A stretch of 64,000 bases of DNA from Blastococcus sp. DSM 46786 (GTDB lineage: Bacteria > Actinomycetota > Actinomycetes > Mycobacteriales > Geodermatophilaceae): contig NZ_FOAO01000001.1 in the NCBI RefSeq assembly GCF_900109665.1, forward strand, positions 1 to 64,000, in the 5' to 3' direction. Of the stretch, positions 38,695 to 50,116 are shown in pieces. The translations under genes were made by a program, and so were the position numbers. Position 1 is the first letter of the stretch; every line of letters starts with the position of its first letter. The notes under the pieces were generated by a model. The model searched no databases and had not been told where the DNA came from. It saw only the letters and a list, made by a program, of their open reading frames with translations.

Positions 38695-40332
38695 TCAGCG
38701 CTCGGTGACCCACCCGCCGTCGACCTCGAGCCGCCGGTCGGTGGCGACGGCGGTGAGCATCCGCCGGTCGTGCGTCACCAGCAGCAGCGTGCCCGAGTAG
38801 CCGGCCAGCGCCTGCTCCAGCTGCTCGATGGCCGGCAGGTCCAGGTGGTTGGTCGGCTCGTCGAGCACCAGCACGTTGACGCCCCGGGCCTGCAGCAGCG
38901 CCAGCGCGGCGCGGGTGCGCTCCCCCGGCGAGAGCGTGACCGCCGGGCGCAGCACGTGGTCGGCGGTGAGGCCGAACTTGGCCAGCAGGGTGCGCACCTC
39001 CGCCGTCGGCCAGTCGGGCACCTCGGCACCGAAGGCGTCGAGCAGCTGCTCGGTGCCGAGGAAGCGGCCGCGGGCCTGGTCGATCTCGCCGACCCGGACC
39101 GAGGGGCCGAGCGACGCGGCGCCCTCGTCCAGCGGCACCCGGCCGAGCAGGGCGGCCAGGAGCGTCGACTTCCCCGAGCCGTTGGCGCCGGTGATGGCGA
39201 CGCGGTCGCCCCAGTCGACCTGCAGGTCCACCGGGCCGAGGGTGAACCCGCCCCGGCGCACGACCGCGCCCCGCAGCGTCGCCACGACCGCCCCGGCACG
39301 CGGCGCGGTGGCGATCTCCATGCGGAGCTCCCACTCCTTGCGGGGCTCCTCCACGACGTCGAGCCGCTCGATCATCCGCTGCGTCTGCTTGGCCTTGGCC
39401 GCCTGCTTCTCCGAGGACGCGCGGTTGGCCGCCTTGATGTGCTTGTCGCCGTCCTTGGACTTCTTGATCGAGTCGCGGACACCCTTGGCCATCCAGTTCC
39501 GCTGCATCCGCGCCCGGGCCTCGAGCCCCGCCTTGGTGCCGGCGAACTCCTCGTACTCCTCGCGCGCGTGCCGGCGGGCCACCTCGCGCTCCACCAGGTA
39601 GGCCTCGTAGCCGCCGTCGTGCACCCTCACCAGCTGCTGGGCGAGGTCCAGCTCCACGATCCGGTTGGCCGTGCGGGCGAGGAACTCGCGGTCGTGGCTG
39701 ACCACGACGACGCCGGCCCGGGCGCCGGTGACGAACCGCTCCAGCTGGTCCAGCCCGGCGAGGTCCAGGTCGTTGGTCGGCTCGTCGAGCAGCAGGACGT
39801 CGTAGCGGGACAGCAGCAGGGAAGCCAGCCCGACCCGCGCTGCCTGGCCACCGGAGAGCCCGGTCATCAGCGCGTCGAGCGCCATACCCGGGGCGACCTC
39901 CGCGACGACCTCCGCGGCGCGTTCGTCGAGGTCCGCACCACCGAGGGCCAGCCAGCGCTCCAGTGCGTCGCCGTACGCGTCGTCGGCCCCCTGGTCCCCC
40001 GCCGCGAGCGCCTCGGTGGCGGCGTCCAGCACCACCTGTGCCGCGGCGACCCCGGTGCGCCGCCCGAGCGCCGCCAGGACCGTCTCCCCCGGGCGGCGCT
40101 CGTGCTCCTGCGGCAGGTAGCCGAGGGTGGCCGTCGGCGGGCTCAGCACGATGCTCCCGGCCTCGGCCGGGAGCTCCCCGGCCAGCGTCCGCAGGAGGGT
40201 CGACTTGCCCGCGCCGTTCACCCCGACCAGGCCGACGACGTCGCCCGGGGCGACGACGAGATCGAGGTCGGAGAACAGCACGCGGGCGCCGTGACCGGCC
40301 GCCAGTCCGCGGGCGACGAGGGTGGCGCTCAC
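38695..40332 (-). CDS. ABC-F family ATPase
   Basis: A soluble protein with two ABC domains and no membrane part, 545 aa. Domain 1: Walker A GVNGAGKSTLLRTL, signature LSGGQAARVGLA, Walker B VLLLDEPTNDLD. Domain 2: ITGANGSGKSTLLAAL, LSPGERTRAALALL, VLVLDEPTNHLD. Between them is the charged P-site tRNA-interaction linker (GVRDSIKKSKDGDKHIKAAN). ABC-F proteins act on the ribosome E site; a house-keeping translation role and antibiotic protection cannot be separated from sequence. GTG 40332. It converges with the GNAT gene, five bases apart. Confidence 0.93.
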   Translation of the reverse strand: MSATLVARGLAAGHGARVLFSDLDLVVAPGDVVGLVGVNGAGKSTLLRTLAGELPAEAGSIVLSPPTATLGYLPQEHERRPGETVLAALGRRTGVAAAQVVLDAATEALAAGDQGADDAYGDALERWLALGGADLDERAAEVVAEVAPGMALDALMTGLSGGQAARVGLASLLLSRYDVLLLDEPTNDLDLAGLDQLERFVTGARAGVVVVSHDREFLARTANRIVELDLAQQLVRVHDGGYEAYLVEREVARRHAREEYEEFAGTKAGLEARARMQRNWMAKGVRDSIKKSKDGDKHIKAANRASSEKQAAKAKQTQRMIERLDVVEEPRKEWELRMEIATAPRAGAVVATLRGAVVRRGGFTLGPVDLQVDWGDRVAITGANGSGKSTLLAALLGRVPLDEGAASLGPSVRVGEIDQARGRFLGTEQLLDAFGAEVPDWPTAEVRTLLAKFGLTADHVLRPAVTLSPGERTRAALALLQARGVNVLVLDEPTNHLDLPAIEQLEQALAGYSGTLLLVTHDRRMLTAVATDRRLEVDGGWVTER

Positions 40333-40363
40333 CCCTCCAGCCTGCCAAGCCGCCCGGAGCAGG

Positions 40364-41434
40364 TCAGTCCCGGCTCGCCGACGGATCGTCCTCGACGTCG
40401 AACGCGTCGTCGCCGTAGCCGCTGTCGGGCTCCTCCGCGGCCGCCCGGCCGCGCCGCACCAGCCACGGCTGCAGGTGGTCGTAGCCGCGCACGGACACCC
40501 GCCGCAGCGGCCGGACCCGGTAGTCGGCGAGCGGGCGCAACCGGTCGGCGAGGTCGCGGTCGACCAGCAGCGCGCCGGGACGGGCCAGCGAGGTCAGCCG
40601 GCTGGCCAGGTTCACCACCGGCGAGTAGACGTCGCCGAGGCGGGTCAGGACCGCGCCGTACGCCGCCCCGACCCGCAGCGGCGGGCGGTCGTCGGCCGCC
40701 CACGCGTCGGGGAGCTCGAGCCCGATGTCCGCGGCGTCGGTGGCCGACCGCGCGGTGAACAGGACGCCGTCCCCGACCGTCTTCACCACCCGGCCGTGGT
40801 GCCGGGCGATCACCTCGGCGGCGGTGCTCTCGAAGTCCTCCACCATCGCGCCCAGCTCGCGGCCGCCCATGCCCCGGCTCCGCGAGGTGTAGCCCACCAG
40901 GTCGGCGAACCCGACCGCGAGCTCGCGCCGGTCGCCCGGACCGGTGGCCGCGAGCAGCCGGTCGACGTTGGCCACGAGGTGCCGCCGCCAGACGTAGTCC
41001 TGCACCTCGCGCAGCCGGGGCAGCAGCGCCTGCGCGGCGGCCACCGCCCGCTCCGTGGTCGCGGCCGGGTCCTCGCCGGGCTGCGCCCCGCGGAGCAGCG
41101 CGTCGGCCAGCATGTCGGTCTGCCAGTCGGCGAGCCGGGACAGCGACTGACCCATCGCCCGGGCGATGGAGGCCTCGCTGTCGGCGTCGACGAAGCCGGA
41201 GTCGATGAGCGTCGAGAGCACCCCGAGGGCGGCGATGTCGGCGTCGGTGAAGGCCGGGTCGTCGTCGGCGGCGTCGGGGAAGCCGAGGGCCCGCCACAGC
41301 CGCTGGGTCCGCTCCGGTGGCATCCCGGCCATCCGGCCGACCTCGAGCCGGGTGTACCGGCGGGGGCCGTCGAGCAGCAGCCGCTCCAGCGCCTCGCGGG
41401 CGCCGAGGTCGGGGCCCGCCCCGGGATCGTCCAT
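40364..41434 (-). CDS. Class III adenylate cyclase with N-terminal regulatory domain
   Basis: Makes cAMP from ATP. The 356-aa protein is soluble. The N-terminal half (about 10-180) is helical, with YTRLEVGRMAGMPPERTQRL and AFTDADIAALGVLSTLID, resembling the pH-responsive regulatory domain of M. tuberculosis Rv1264. The cyclase domain begins near residue 190: metal Asp in VGFADLVGYT and in KTVGDGVLF, transition-state Asn/Arg in VVNLASRLTSLARPG. Catalytic residues appear intact. ATG 41434 lies 14 bases after the stop of the upstream universal-stress gene. Confidence 0.9.
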   Translation of the reverse strand: MDDPGAGPDLGAREALERLLLDGPRRYTRLEVGRMAGMPPERTQRLWRALGFPDAADDDPAFTDADIAALGVLSTLIDSGFVDADSEASIARAMGQSLSRLADWQTDMLADALLRGAQPGEDPAATTERAVAAAQALLPRLREVQDYVWRRHLVANVDRLLAATGPGDRRELAVGFADLVGYTSRSRGMGGRELGAMVEDFESTAAEVIARHHGRVVKTVGDGVLFTARSATDAADIGLELPDAWAADDRPPLRVGAAYGAVLTRLGDVYSPVVNLASRLTSLARPGALLVDRDLADRLRPLADYRVRPLRRVSVRGYDHLQPWLVRRGRAAAEEPDSGYGDDAFDVEDDPSASRD

Positions 41435-41448
41435 GCCCGTCGCGGACC

Positions 41449-41919
41449 TCAGCCCGTGGTGTGGACGATCAGCACGTCGCACTGCGACCTGCGGGAGGCG
41501 TCGGCCGGCACCGACCCGAGCAGCCGGCCCTTGATGCCGCTCAGACCGCGGTTGCCGACGACGAGCAGGTCCGCCTTCTCGCGGCGGACGACCTCGAGCA
41601 GCGTCTCGACCGGGGAACCCGTGACGGCCACGGTGCGCACGTCGCCGGCGCCCGCGGCGAGCGCGCGCTCGGCGGCGGTGCGCACGGTCTCCTCGGCGGG
41701 GTGGGACCCGACGACCTGGTACGCCTCGTCGCCGAGCACGTCCTGGGCACGGGCGAGCTCCCGGTCGTCGGCCTCCGCGGGGAGGTAGGCGCAGGCGACC
41801 ACGAGCGTCGCGCCGCAGGCGCCGGCCAGGGCCCCGGCCCGCGCGACGGCGCGCAGCGAGGACTCCGACCCGTCGGTTCCGACGACGACCGTGGAATAGG
41901 CGTTGGCGGGCTCGCTCAC
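41449..41919 (-). CDS. Universal stress protein (UspA family)
   Basis: A 156-aa nucleotide-binding stress protein. It has VVVGTDGSESSLRAV at the N-terminus and the ATP-binding signature VVGNRGLSGIKGRLLGSVP at the C-terminal third. Start GTG 41919 is chosen because a TAGAGT -10 box lies seven bases upstream; an in-frame GTG at 41928 falls inside that box. It leads a two-gene operon with the adenylate cyclase. Confidence 0.9.
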   Translation of the reverse strand: MSEPANAYSTVVVGTDGSESSLRAVARAGALAGACGATLVVACAYLPAEADDRELARAQDVLGDEAYQVVGSHPAEETVRTAAERALAAGAGDVRTVAVTGSPVETLLEVVRREKADLLVVGNRGLSGIKGRLLGSVPADASRRSQCDVLIVHTTG

Positions 41920-41926
41920 GGCGCGC

Positions 41927-41932
41927 ACTCTA
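41927..41932 (-). promoter_or_regulatory. -10 box of the Usp-cyclase operon (leaderless)
   Basis: TAGAGT on the minus strand, seven bases before GTG 41919. Confidence 0.55.
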
Positions 41933-42062
41933 GGGGACGCCGCGCTCCCGTGTGCCCGGGGTCACGTGCACGGGGCCGGGTGAACGGCAGACGACGTGCG
42001 CGCGCGGCCTCCCGGAACGCCACCCCGGTGCGCTTGGATGGTCGGGACACGGGCCACCAGAC

Positions 42063-42078
42063 GAGGAGGAGCGACATC
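42063..42078 (+). other. Strong ribosome site followed by ATC instead of ATG
   Basis: GAGGAGGAG (42063-42071) is a near-perfect Shine-Dalgarno sequence, but the codon four bases later, in frame with the ABC ATPase, is ATC (42076-42078). No ATG, GTG or TTG is at that distance. Either ATC is used as a rare start or a former ATG has mutated. Confidence 0.5.
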
Positions 42079-42108
42079 GCCACCCCCCACGCCCCCGCGA
42101 CCGACCCC

Positions 42109-43038
42109 GTGCGGGTCGAGGTCCGGGGGCTCACCAAGTCCTTCGGTGCCGTACGGGCGGTGAGCGACCTCGGCTTCACCGTCGAGCCGGGCACGGTCAC
42201 CGGGTTCCTCGGCCCCAACGGCGCCGGCAAGACGACCACGCTGCGCATGCTGCTCGGGCTGGTCCGCCCCGATGCCGGCACCGCCACGTTCAACGGCACC
42301 CCGTACACGTCGCTGCGGGAACCGGTCCGCACCGTGGGCGCGGTCCTGGAGACGGCGTTCCACCCGGCCCGCTCCGGCCGCAACCACCTGCGCGTCTACT
42401 GCCGCGCCGCCGGGTTGCCGGTGGAGCGCGCCGACGCGGTGCTGACCCAGGTCGGCCTGGCCGACGCCGGACGGCGGCGCGCCGGCGGCTACTCCCTGGG
42501 CATGCGCCAGCGGCTGGGGCTCGCGACGGCGCTGCTCGGCGACCCCTCCGTCCTGGTGCTCGACGAGCCGGCCAACGGGCTGGACCCGGAGGGCATCCAG
42601 TGGCTGCGCGGGTTCATCCGCCACCTCGCCCACGACCAGGGCCGCACGGTCCTGGTCTCCAGCCACCTCCTCTCCGAGGTGGAGCAGACCGTCGACCGCG
42701 TCGTCATCGTCGGCGCCGGGCGGCTGGTCCGCGAGGCCTCGATGGAGCAGCTCCGCTCGGGCGCCGAAGGGGGCGGCACGGTGCTGGTGCGCAGCCCGGA
42801 GATCGCTCGGCTGGCCGAGGTGCTGCGCGCCGACGGCATGACCGTCTCCCTCGACGGCGACTCCCTGACCGCCGCCGGCCGCACCACCGCCGAGATCGGC
42901 GCCCGCGCCTTCGCCGCCGGGGTGGAGCTGCACGAGCTGCGCTCGCGCACCAGCGGCCTGGAGGAGATCTACTTCCAGCTCACCGCCGGCCAGGAGCAGT
43001 ACGCCGCCGGCGCGACGTCCCCGGAGGCCTCGCGATGA
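42109..43038 (+). CDS. ABC transporter ATP-binding protein
   Basis: An exporter-type ATPase, 309 aa from GTG 42109. It has Walker A GPNGAGKTTTLRML, the signature YSLGMRQRLGLATALLG, Walker B VLVLDEPANGLDPEG and the H-loop VSSHLLSEVEQ. The C-terminal third (EIARLAEVLRADGMTV onward) is the usual accessory domain of this DrrA-like group. The start is unsettled: 42109 keeps the complete ABC domain but lacks a ribosome site; ATC 42076 has the site; TTG 42034 is a third choice. Its stop overlaps the permease start as ATGA. Confidence 0.92.
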   Translation: MRVEVRGLTKSFGAVRAVSDLGFTVEPGTVTGFLGPNGAGKTTTLRMLLGLVRPDAGTATFNGTPYTSLREPVRTVGAVLETAFHPARSGRNHLRVYCRAAGLPVERADAVLTQVGLADAGRRRAGGYSLGMRQRLGLATALLGDPSVLVLDEPANGLDPEGIQWLRGFIRHLAHDQGRTVLVSSHLLSEVEQTVDRVVIVGAGRLVREASMEQLRSGAEGGGTVLVRSPEIARLAEVLRADGMTVSLDGDSLTAAGRTTAEIGARAFAAGVELHELRSRTSGLEEIYFQLTAGQEQYAAGATSPEASR

Positions 43039-43790
43039 CCCACCTGATCCGCGCGGAGTGGACCAAGCTCTTCACGACCAGGGTCTGGCTCGGCCTGCTG
43101 CTGGGCGCCTGCGTCATGGTGATCGGGTTCGCCGTCCTGCTCACCTCGTTCGCCGGGAACCCGGAGTCGGGCATCCCGGCCGTCGGCACGCCGCTCTACG
43201 AGGAGCTGGCGATGGCCAACGCGGTCAACGTCAACGTGCTGTTCCTCATCGTGGGCATCATCGGGATGACCCAGGAGTACCGGCACCGCACGGCCACCCC
43301 GACGTTCCTGACCACCCCGCGCCGCGGCAACGTCGTGATCGCCAAGCTGCTGGCCTACGCGCTGGCGGCCACGCTGTTCGCCCTGGTGGTGCTGGTCGTC
43401 AACTACGCGGCGGTCGCGGTCCACGCCGGCGTGCGCGGGGCGGCCCCTGCGCTCGACGCCGACAACCTGGCGACGCTGGGCCGCTCGGGGCTGGCCCTGG
43501 TCATCTACGCGGTCATCGGCGTGGGCCTCGGCGCGCTGCTGCGCAACCAGGTCGGGGCGATCGTCGGCGGCCTGGTCTACCTGTTCGTCATCGAGCCGGT
43601 CATCCGCTCGATCCCGGCCACCTCGGGGGCGTACAAGTGGATGCCCGGGGGTGCGCTCGAGGCGCTCACCGCGACCTTCGAGGGCCCCGACCTGCTCGAG
43701 GCCTGGCAAGGAGGCGCCCTGCTCCTCGGCTACGGTCTCCTGGCGGCCCTGCTGGGCACCTTCCTCGCGGTCCGCCGCGACATCGCCTGA
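43035..43790 (+). CDS. ABC-2-type transporter permease
   Basis: The membrane partner of the preceding ATPase, 251 aa with six predicted helices. It has the family opening IRAEWTKLFTTRVW, then VWLGLLLGACVMVIGFAVLL, and a cytoplasmic EYRHRTATPTFLTTPRR motif common in this permease group. Substrate unknown; drug or lipid export is usual for such pairs. Confidence 0.9.
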   Translation: MTHLIRAEWTKLFTTRVWLGLLLGACVMVIGFAVLLTSFAGNPESGIPAVGTPLYEELAMANAVNVNVLFLIVGIIGMTQEYRHRTATPTFLTTPRRGNVVIAKLLAYALAATLFALVVLVVNYAAVAVHAGVRGAAPALDADNLATLGRSGLALVIYAVIGVGLGALLRNQVGAIVGGLVYLFVIEPVIRSIPATSGAYKWMPGGALEALTATFEGPDLLEAWQGGALLLGYGLLAALLGTFLAVRRDIA

Positions 43791-43870
43791 GGCGGCCGGG
43801 GCTCCCCCACGACCCCTGCACCGGCCGAGCAGCACGCGCCGGGCAGCCCCGAACGCAGAACGGAGAACGC

Positions 43871-44680
43871 GTGACCACTCGCATGACCGTCCAACGACTC
43901 GGCCGGCTGATCGTCGACGGCGAGACCGATGCCGTCCGGTCGGCGATCGCCGAATCGCCGCAGCTGGTCCAGGGCTCCGTCGAACGGGAGGGACAGGGCG
44001 GCTGGACGCCCCTGCACCTGGCGGTCGCCTGCGACCGGGTCGAGATCGTGCGCGTCCTCGCCGCGGCCGGCGCGGACCTCACCGCGCGCACCGACCAGCA
44101 CCGCACGCCGCTGCACGTGGCCCTCGAGCACGCACCCGATCTGGTGCCGGTGCTGGTGGAGCTAGGCGCGGTCATCGACGCCCCCAGCGCGGCCTACCTC
44201 GACGACGTCGACCGGCTGACCGGCGAGCTGGACGACGGCGCGCCGCTGACCGACCCCGCCACCGGGGTCGACCTGCTCGCGTGGGCCGCCTTCGGCGGGG
44301 CGGCCGGCGCCGCCCGCCAGCTGCTGGACCGGGGCGCCGACGCCGACGGGGGCGCGCTGCACGCGGCCACCGCCGGCGGCAGCGCGGAGCTGGTCCGCCT
44401 GCTCCTGGACGCCGGCGCCGACGTCGACCGCCGGGACCCGGACACCGGCCGCACCCCGCTGCACACCGCCGTGGCGGCGGGGGCGGCGGGCGATGCACCG
44501 GAGATCGTCCGGGCGCTCCTGGACGCCGGAGCGGACGTCAACGCCACGACGCACGACGGCGCCAGCGCGCTCGACATCAGCCGCGTGGCGGCGGCCCGGC
44601 ACCGGCGGGCGGACGAGGACCAGGCCAGCGGCAACGACGCCCTGGCCGAGCTCCTCGTCGCCCGTGGCGCCACCCACTGA
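43871..44680 (+). CDS. Ankyrin-repeat protein
   Basis: A soluble 269-aa protein with about five ankyrin units: GGWTPLHLAVACDRVEIVRV, HRTPLHVALEHAPDLVPV, LLAWAAFGGAAGAARQLLDR, ALHAATAGGSAELVRLLLDA, RTPLHTAVAAGAAGDAPEIV and a final DGASALDISRV. No catalytic domain. GTG 43871 follows CGGAGAACGC. It is probably a protein-binding scaffold; its partner is unknown. Confidence 0.9.
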   Translation: MTTRMTVQRLGRLIVDGETDAVRSAIAESPQLVQGSVEREGQGGWTPLHLAVACDRVEIVRVLAAAGADLTARTDQHRTPLHVALEHAPDLVPVLVELGAVIDAPSAAYLDDVDRLTGELDDGAPLTDPATGVDLLAWAAFGGAAGAARQLLDRGADADGGALHAATAGGSAELVRLLLDAGADVDRRDPDTGRTPLHTAVAAGAAGDAPEIVRALLDAGADVNATTHDGASALDISRVAAARHRRADEDQASGNDALAELLVARGATH

Positions 44681-44742
44681 CCCCCGGGTGGCGCGGGCGC
44701 GCGGATCCCGCTCTGCACCCGGTCGGCGAACCGGCACGGGCG

Positions 44743-44748
44743 TAGACT
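44743..44748 (+). promoter_or_regulatory. -10 box of kgd
   Basis: TAGACT lies 64 bases before the kgd GTG, giving a leader of roughly 57 bases that ends with GAAGAAGG, a possible ribosome site. Confidence 0.45.
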
Positions 44749-44812
44749 CGACACCCGGTCCAGCGACGCGCCCCTCAGACGCAGCCCCGAGACGAAGAAG
44801 GCACTCGACCCC

Positions 44813-48625
<3,813 letters not shown>

Positions 48626-48641
48626 CCGCCCGCACGACCAC

Positions 48642-48680
48642 CGACGCCCGGCCCCCGACCACCTCGGGGGCCGGGCGTCG
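48642..48680 (+). terminator. Terminator hairpin after kgd
   Basis: A perfect 17-bp stem: CGACGCCCGGCCCCCGA (48642-48658) pairs with TCGGGGGCCGGGCGTCG (48664-48680) around loop CCACC. It ends directly at the -10 box of the next gene. Confidence 0.9.
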
Positions 48681-48686
48681 TAGGTT
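48681..48686 (+). promoter_or_regulatory. -10 box of the DUF6104 gene (leaderless)
   Basis: TAGGTT, seven bases before ATG 48694, starting on the base after the kgd terminator stem. Confidence 0.55.
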
Positions 48687-48693
48687 CTCCGGC

Positions 48694-48882
48694 ATGTACT
48701 TCACCGACCGGGGCCTGGAAGAACTGGCCGAACGGCGGGGCGGGGAGCAGGTCACCCTCGCCTGGCTCGCCGACCAGATGCAGGCGTTCGTCGACCAGCA
48801 CCCCGACTTCGAGGTGCCCGTCGAGCGGCTGGCCACCTGGCTGGCCCGCGGCGGCACGGACGACGACGACCTCGACGACTGA
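48694..48882 (+). CDS. DUF6104 small protein
   Basis: A 62-aa protein, MYFTDRGLEELAERRGGEQV to the acidic end GGTDDDDLDD, with VPVERLATWLAR near the C-terminus. This small acidic protein is widely conserved next to kgd in actinobacteria, but its function is unknown. Own leaderless promoter. Confidence 0.88.
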   Translation: MYFTDRGLEELAERRGGEQVTLAWLADQMQAFVDQHPDFEVPVERLATWLARGGTDDDDLDD

Positions 48883-48899
48883 GCGCAGTCCGCGCGCTC

Positions 48900-48954
48900 C
48901 AGTGCGACGAACTCGTGGCCCTCACCCGCTGATCGCCACGATTTCGTCGCACTG
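48900..48954. repeat. Long inverted repeat
   Basis: CAGTGCGACGAACTCGTGGC (48900-48919) and GCCACGATTTCGTCGCACTG (48935-48954) are complementary over 20 bp with one mismatch, loop 15 bases. It is less GC-rich than its surroundings. It follows the DUF6104 gene and may be a terminator or a mobile palindromic unit. Confidence 0.8.
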
Positions 48955-49019
48955 AACGGATCGCCGGACGGTCCGCGAGCCTGCGCCACCGCGCGCTTCG
49001 CAGGAGGCACGCTCCGTAG

Positions 49020-49733
49020 GTGCTCGGTCACTCCCACGCGCTCTCCGGTCTCGCCGCCGGCGCCGCGACGCTGCCGTGGGCCCCCGTGCAGGGTGCGGTC
49101 GGCCAGGCAGCCTGGGTGGCCGCCGTCGGCGGGTTCGCGATGCTCCCCGACCTCGACCACCGAAACTCCACGGTGTCGGACATGTGGGGGCCCGTCACCG
49201 ACGTGCCCGCCGGCGCGATCGGGGCGCTGTCGGGCGGGCACCGCTGGGGCACCCACGACGCCGTCCTCGCCCCGCTCGCGTTCGGCGCGCTGGCCGTGGC
49301 GGCCTCCGGCGCGTTCTGGTCCAGCTTGCTCCTGATGGCGCTGGCCATCGGGCTCGCGCTGCGGGCGCTGCACTTCGTCATCCCGGGGCGCACCGAGACG
49401 ACGATCCTGGGCAACCTCGTGCTCTCCTGGGGCGGCGCCTGGCTCCTGCTGGACCACACGGGCACCCCGTCCTGGCTGCCCTGGGCGGTGGCCGCCGGCG
49501 TGCTGACCCACGTCGTCGGCGACGCCATCACCACCGCCGGGGTACCGGTGCCGCTGCTCTGGCTGGTCAAGCGCAAGCGCCTGGCGCTGTCCCCCATCCG
49601 CACCGGCGCCACCGTGGAGAAGGTCGCGCTGGTGCCGCTGTTCGTCGTCGCCACCGTCGTGTTCACCTACACCAACACCGAGCTGCACACGGCGCTGGAC
49701 CCGCTGGTGGACCGGCTGCGCAGCTCGGGCTGA
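49020..49733 (+). CDS. YdjM-like membrane-bound metal-dependent hydrolase
   Basis: A 237-aa membrane protein of the YdjM/LexA-binding inner-membrane hydrolase family. The N-terminal metal-site motif is GHSHALSGLAAGAA, with LPDLDHRNST and GGHRWGTHD completing the His/Asp ligands; four or five helices follow (LLLMALAIGLALRAL, VVGDAITTAG, VPLFVVATVVF). Substrate unknown. GTG 49020 is 11 bases after AGGAGG. Confidence 0.87.
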   Translation: MLGHSHALSGLAAGAATLPWAPVQGAVGQAAWVAAVGGFAMLPDLDHRNSTVSDMWGPVTDVPAGAIGALSGGHRWGTHDAVLAPLAFGALAVAASGAFWSSLLLMALAIGLALRALHFVIPGRTETTILGNLVLSWGGAWLLLDHTGTPSWLPWAVAAGVLTHVVGDAITTAGVPVPLLWLVKRKRLALSPIRTGATVEKVALVPLFVVATVVFTYTNTELHTALDPLVDRLRSSG

Positions 49734-49745
49734 GACTGAGCCCGC

Positions 49746-50042
49746 TCACGGGCGCGGATCCGTGCGCGTCCAACCGCGGTCGTCGCGCCGGGCACCCTGA
49801 CCGGCGCGGCAGCGGCGGCACACCGACTGCACCTCTTCCGCGTGCCGCCCCGACTCCGGCTGCACGTCCGGCCAGCCGACGTGCGGGAAGCGGGTGAGGC
49901 GCGACCGGTTCAACGACAGCCCGCAGACCGTCTCGTTGCGCCCGCGCTCCCACGCGTGCACCTCCCCGGCGGGGTACCGGATCCCGTCGTCGGGGTCGAC
50001 CCACTGGTCCGTCGCGGCCACCGCCGCCCTGCCCGCTGCCAT
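49746..50042 (-). CDS. Small Cys/His protein, possible zinc binding
   Basis: A 98-aa protein I cannot assign to a family. It contains TVCGLSLNRSRLTRFPHVGWP and VQSVCRRCRAGQG: a Cys, a His and a CxxC that may bind zinc. WVDPDDGIRYPAGEVHAWE precedes them. It diverges from rtcB by 74 bases and converges with the YdjM-like gene. The composition and motif spacing look like a real protein. Confidence 0.65.
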   Translation of the reverse strand: MAAGRAAVAATDQWVDPDDGIRYPAGEVHAWERGRNETVCGLSLNRSRLTRFPHVGWPDVQPESGRHAEEVQSVCRRCRAGQGARRDDRGWTRTDPRP

Positions 50043-50116
50043 GGGCGCACCCGTACCCGCGACCGGGCGCCGGGGTAAACCGGTCGCCGCGGACCCGCTC
50101 GCACCGCAGAATCCTG

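Noticed and set aside
38695-40332. ABC-F protein as a specific antibiotic-resistance gene
   Set aside because: Sequence shows the ABC-F architecture but not a recognisable antibiotic-specific subtype; most ABC-F proteins in actinobacteria are not proven resistance factors.
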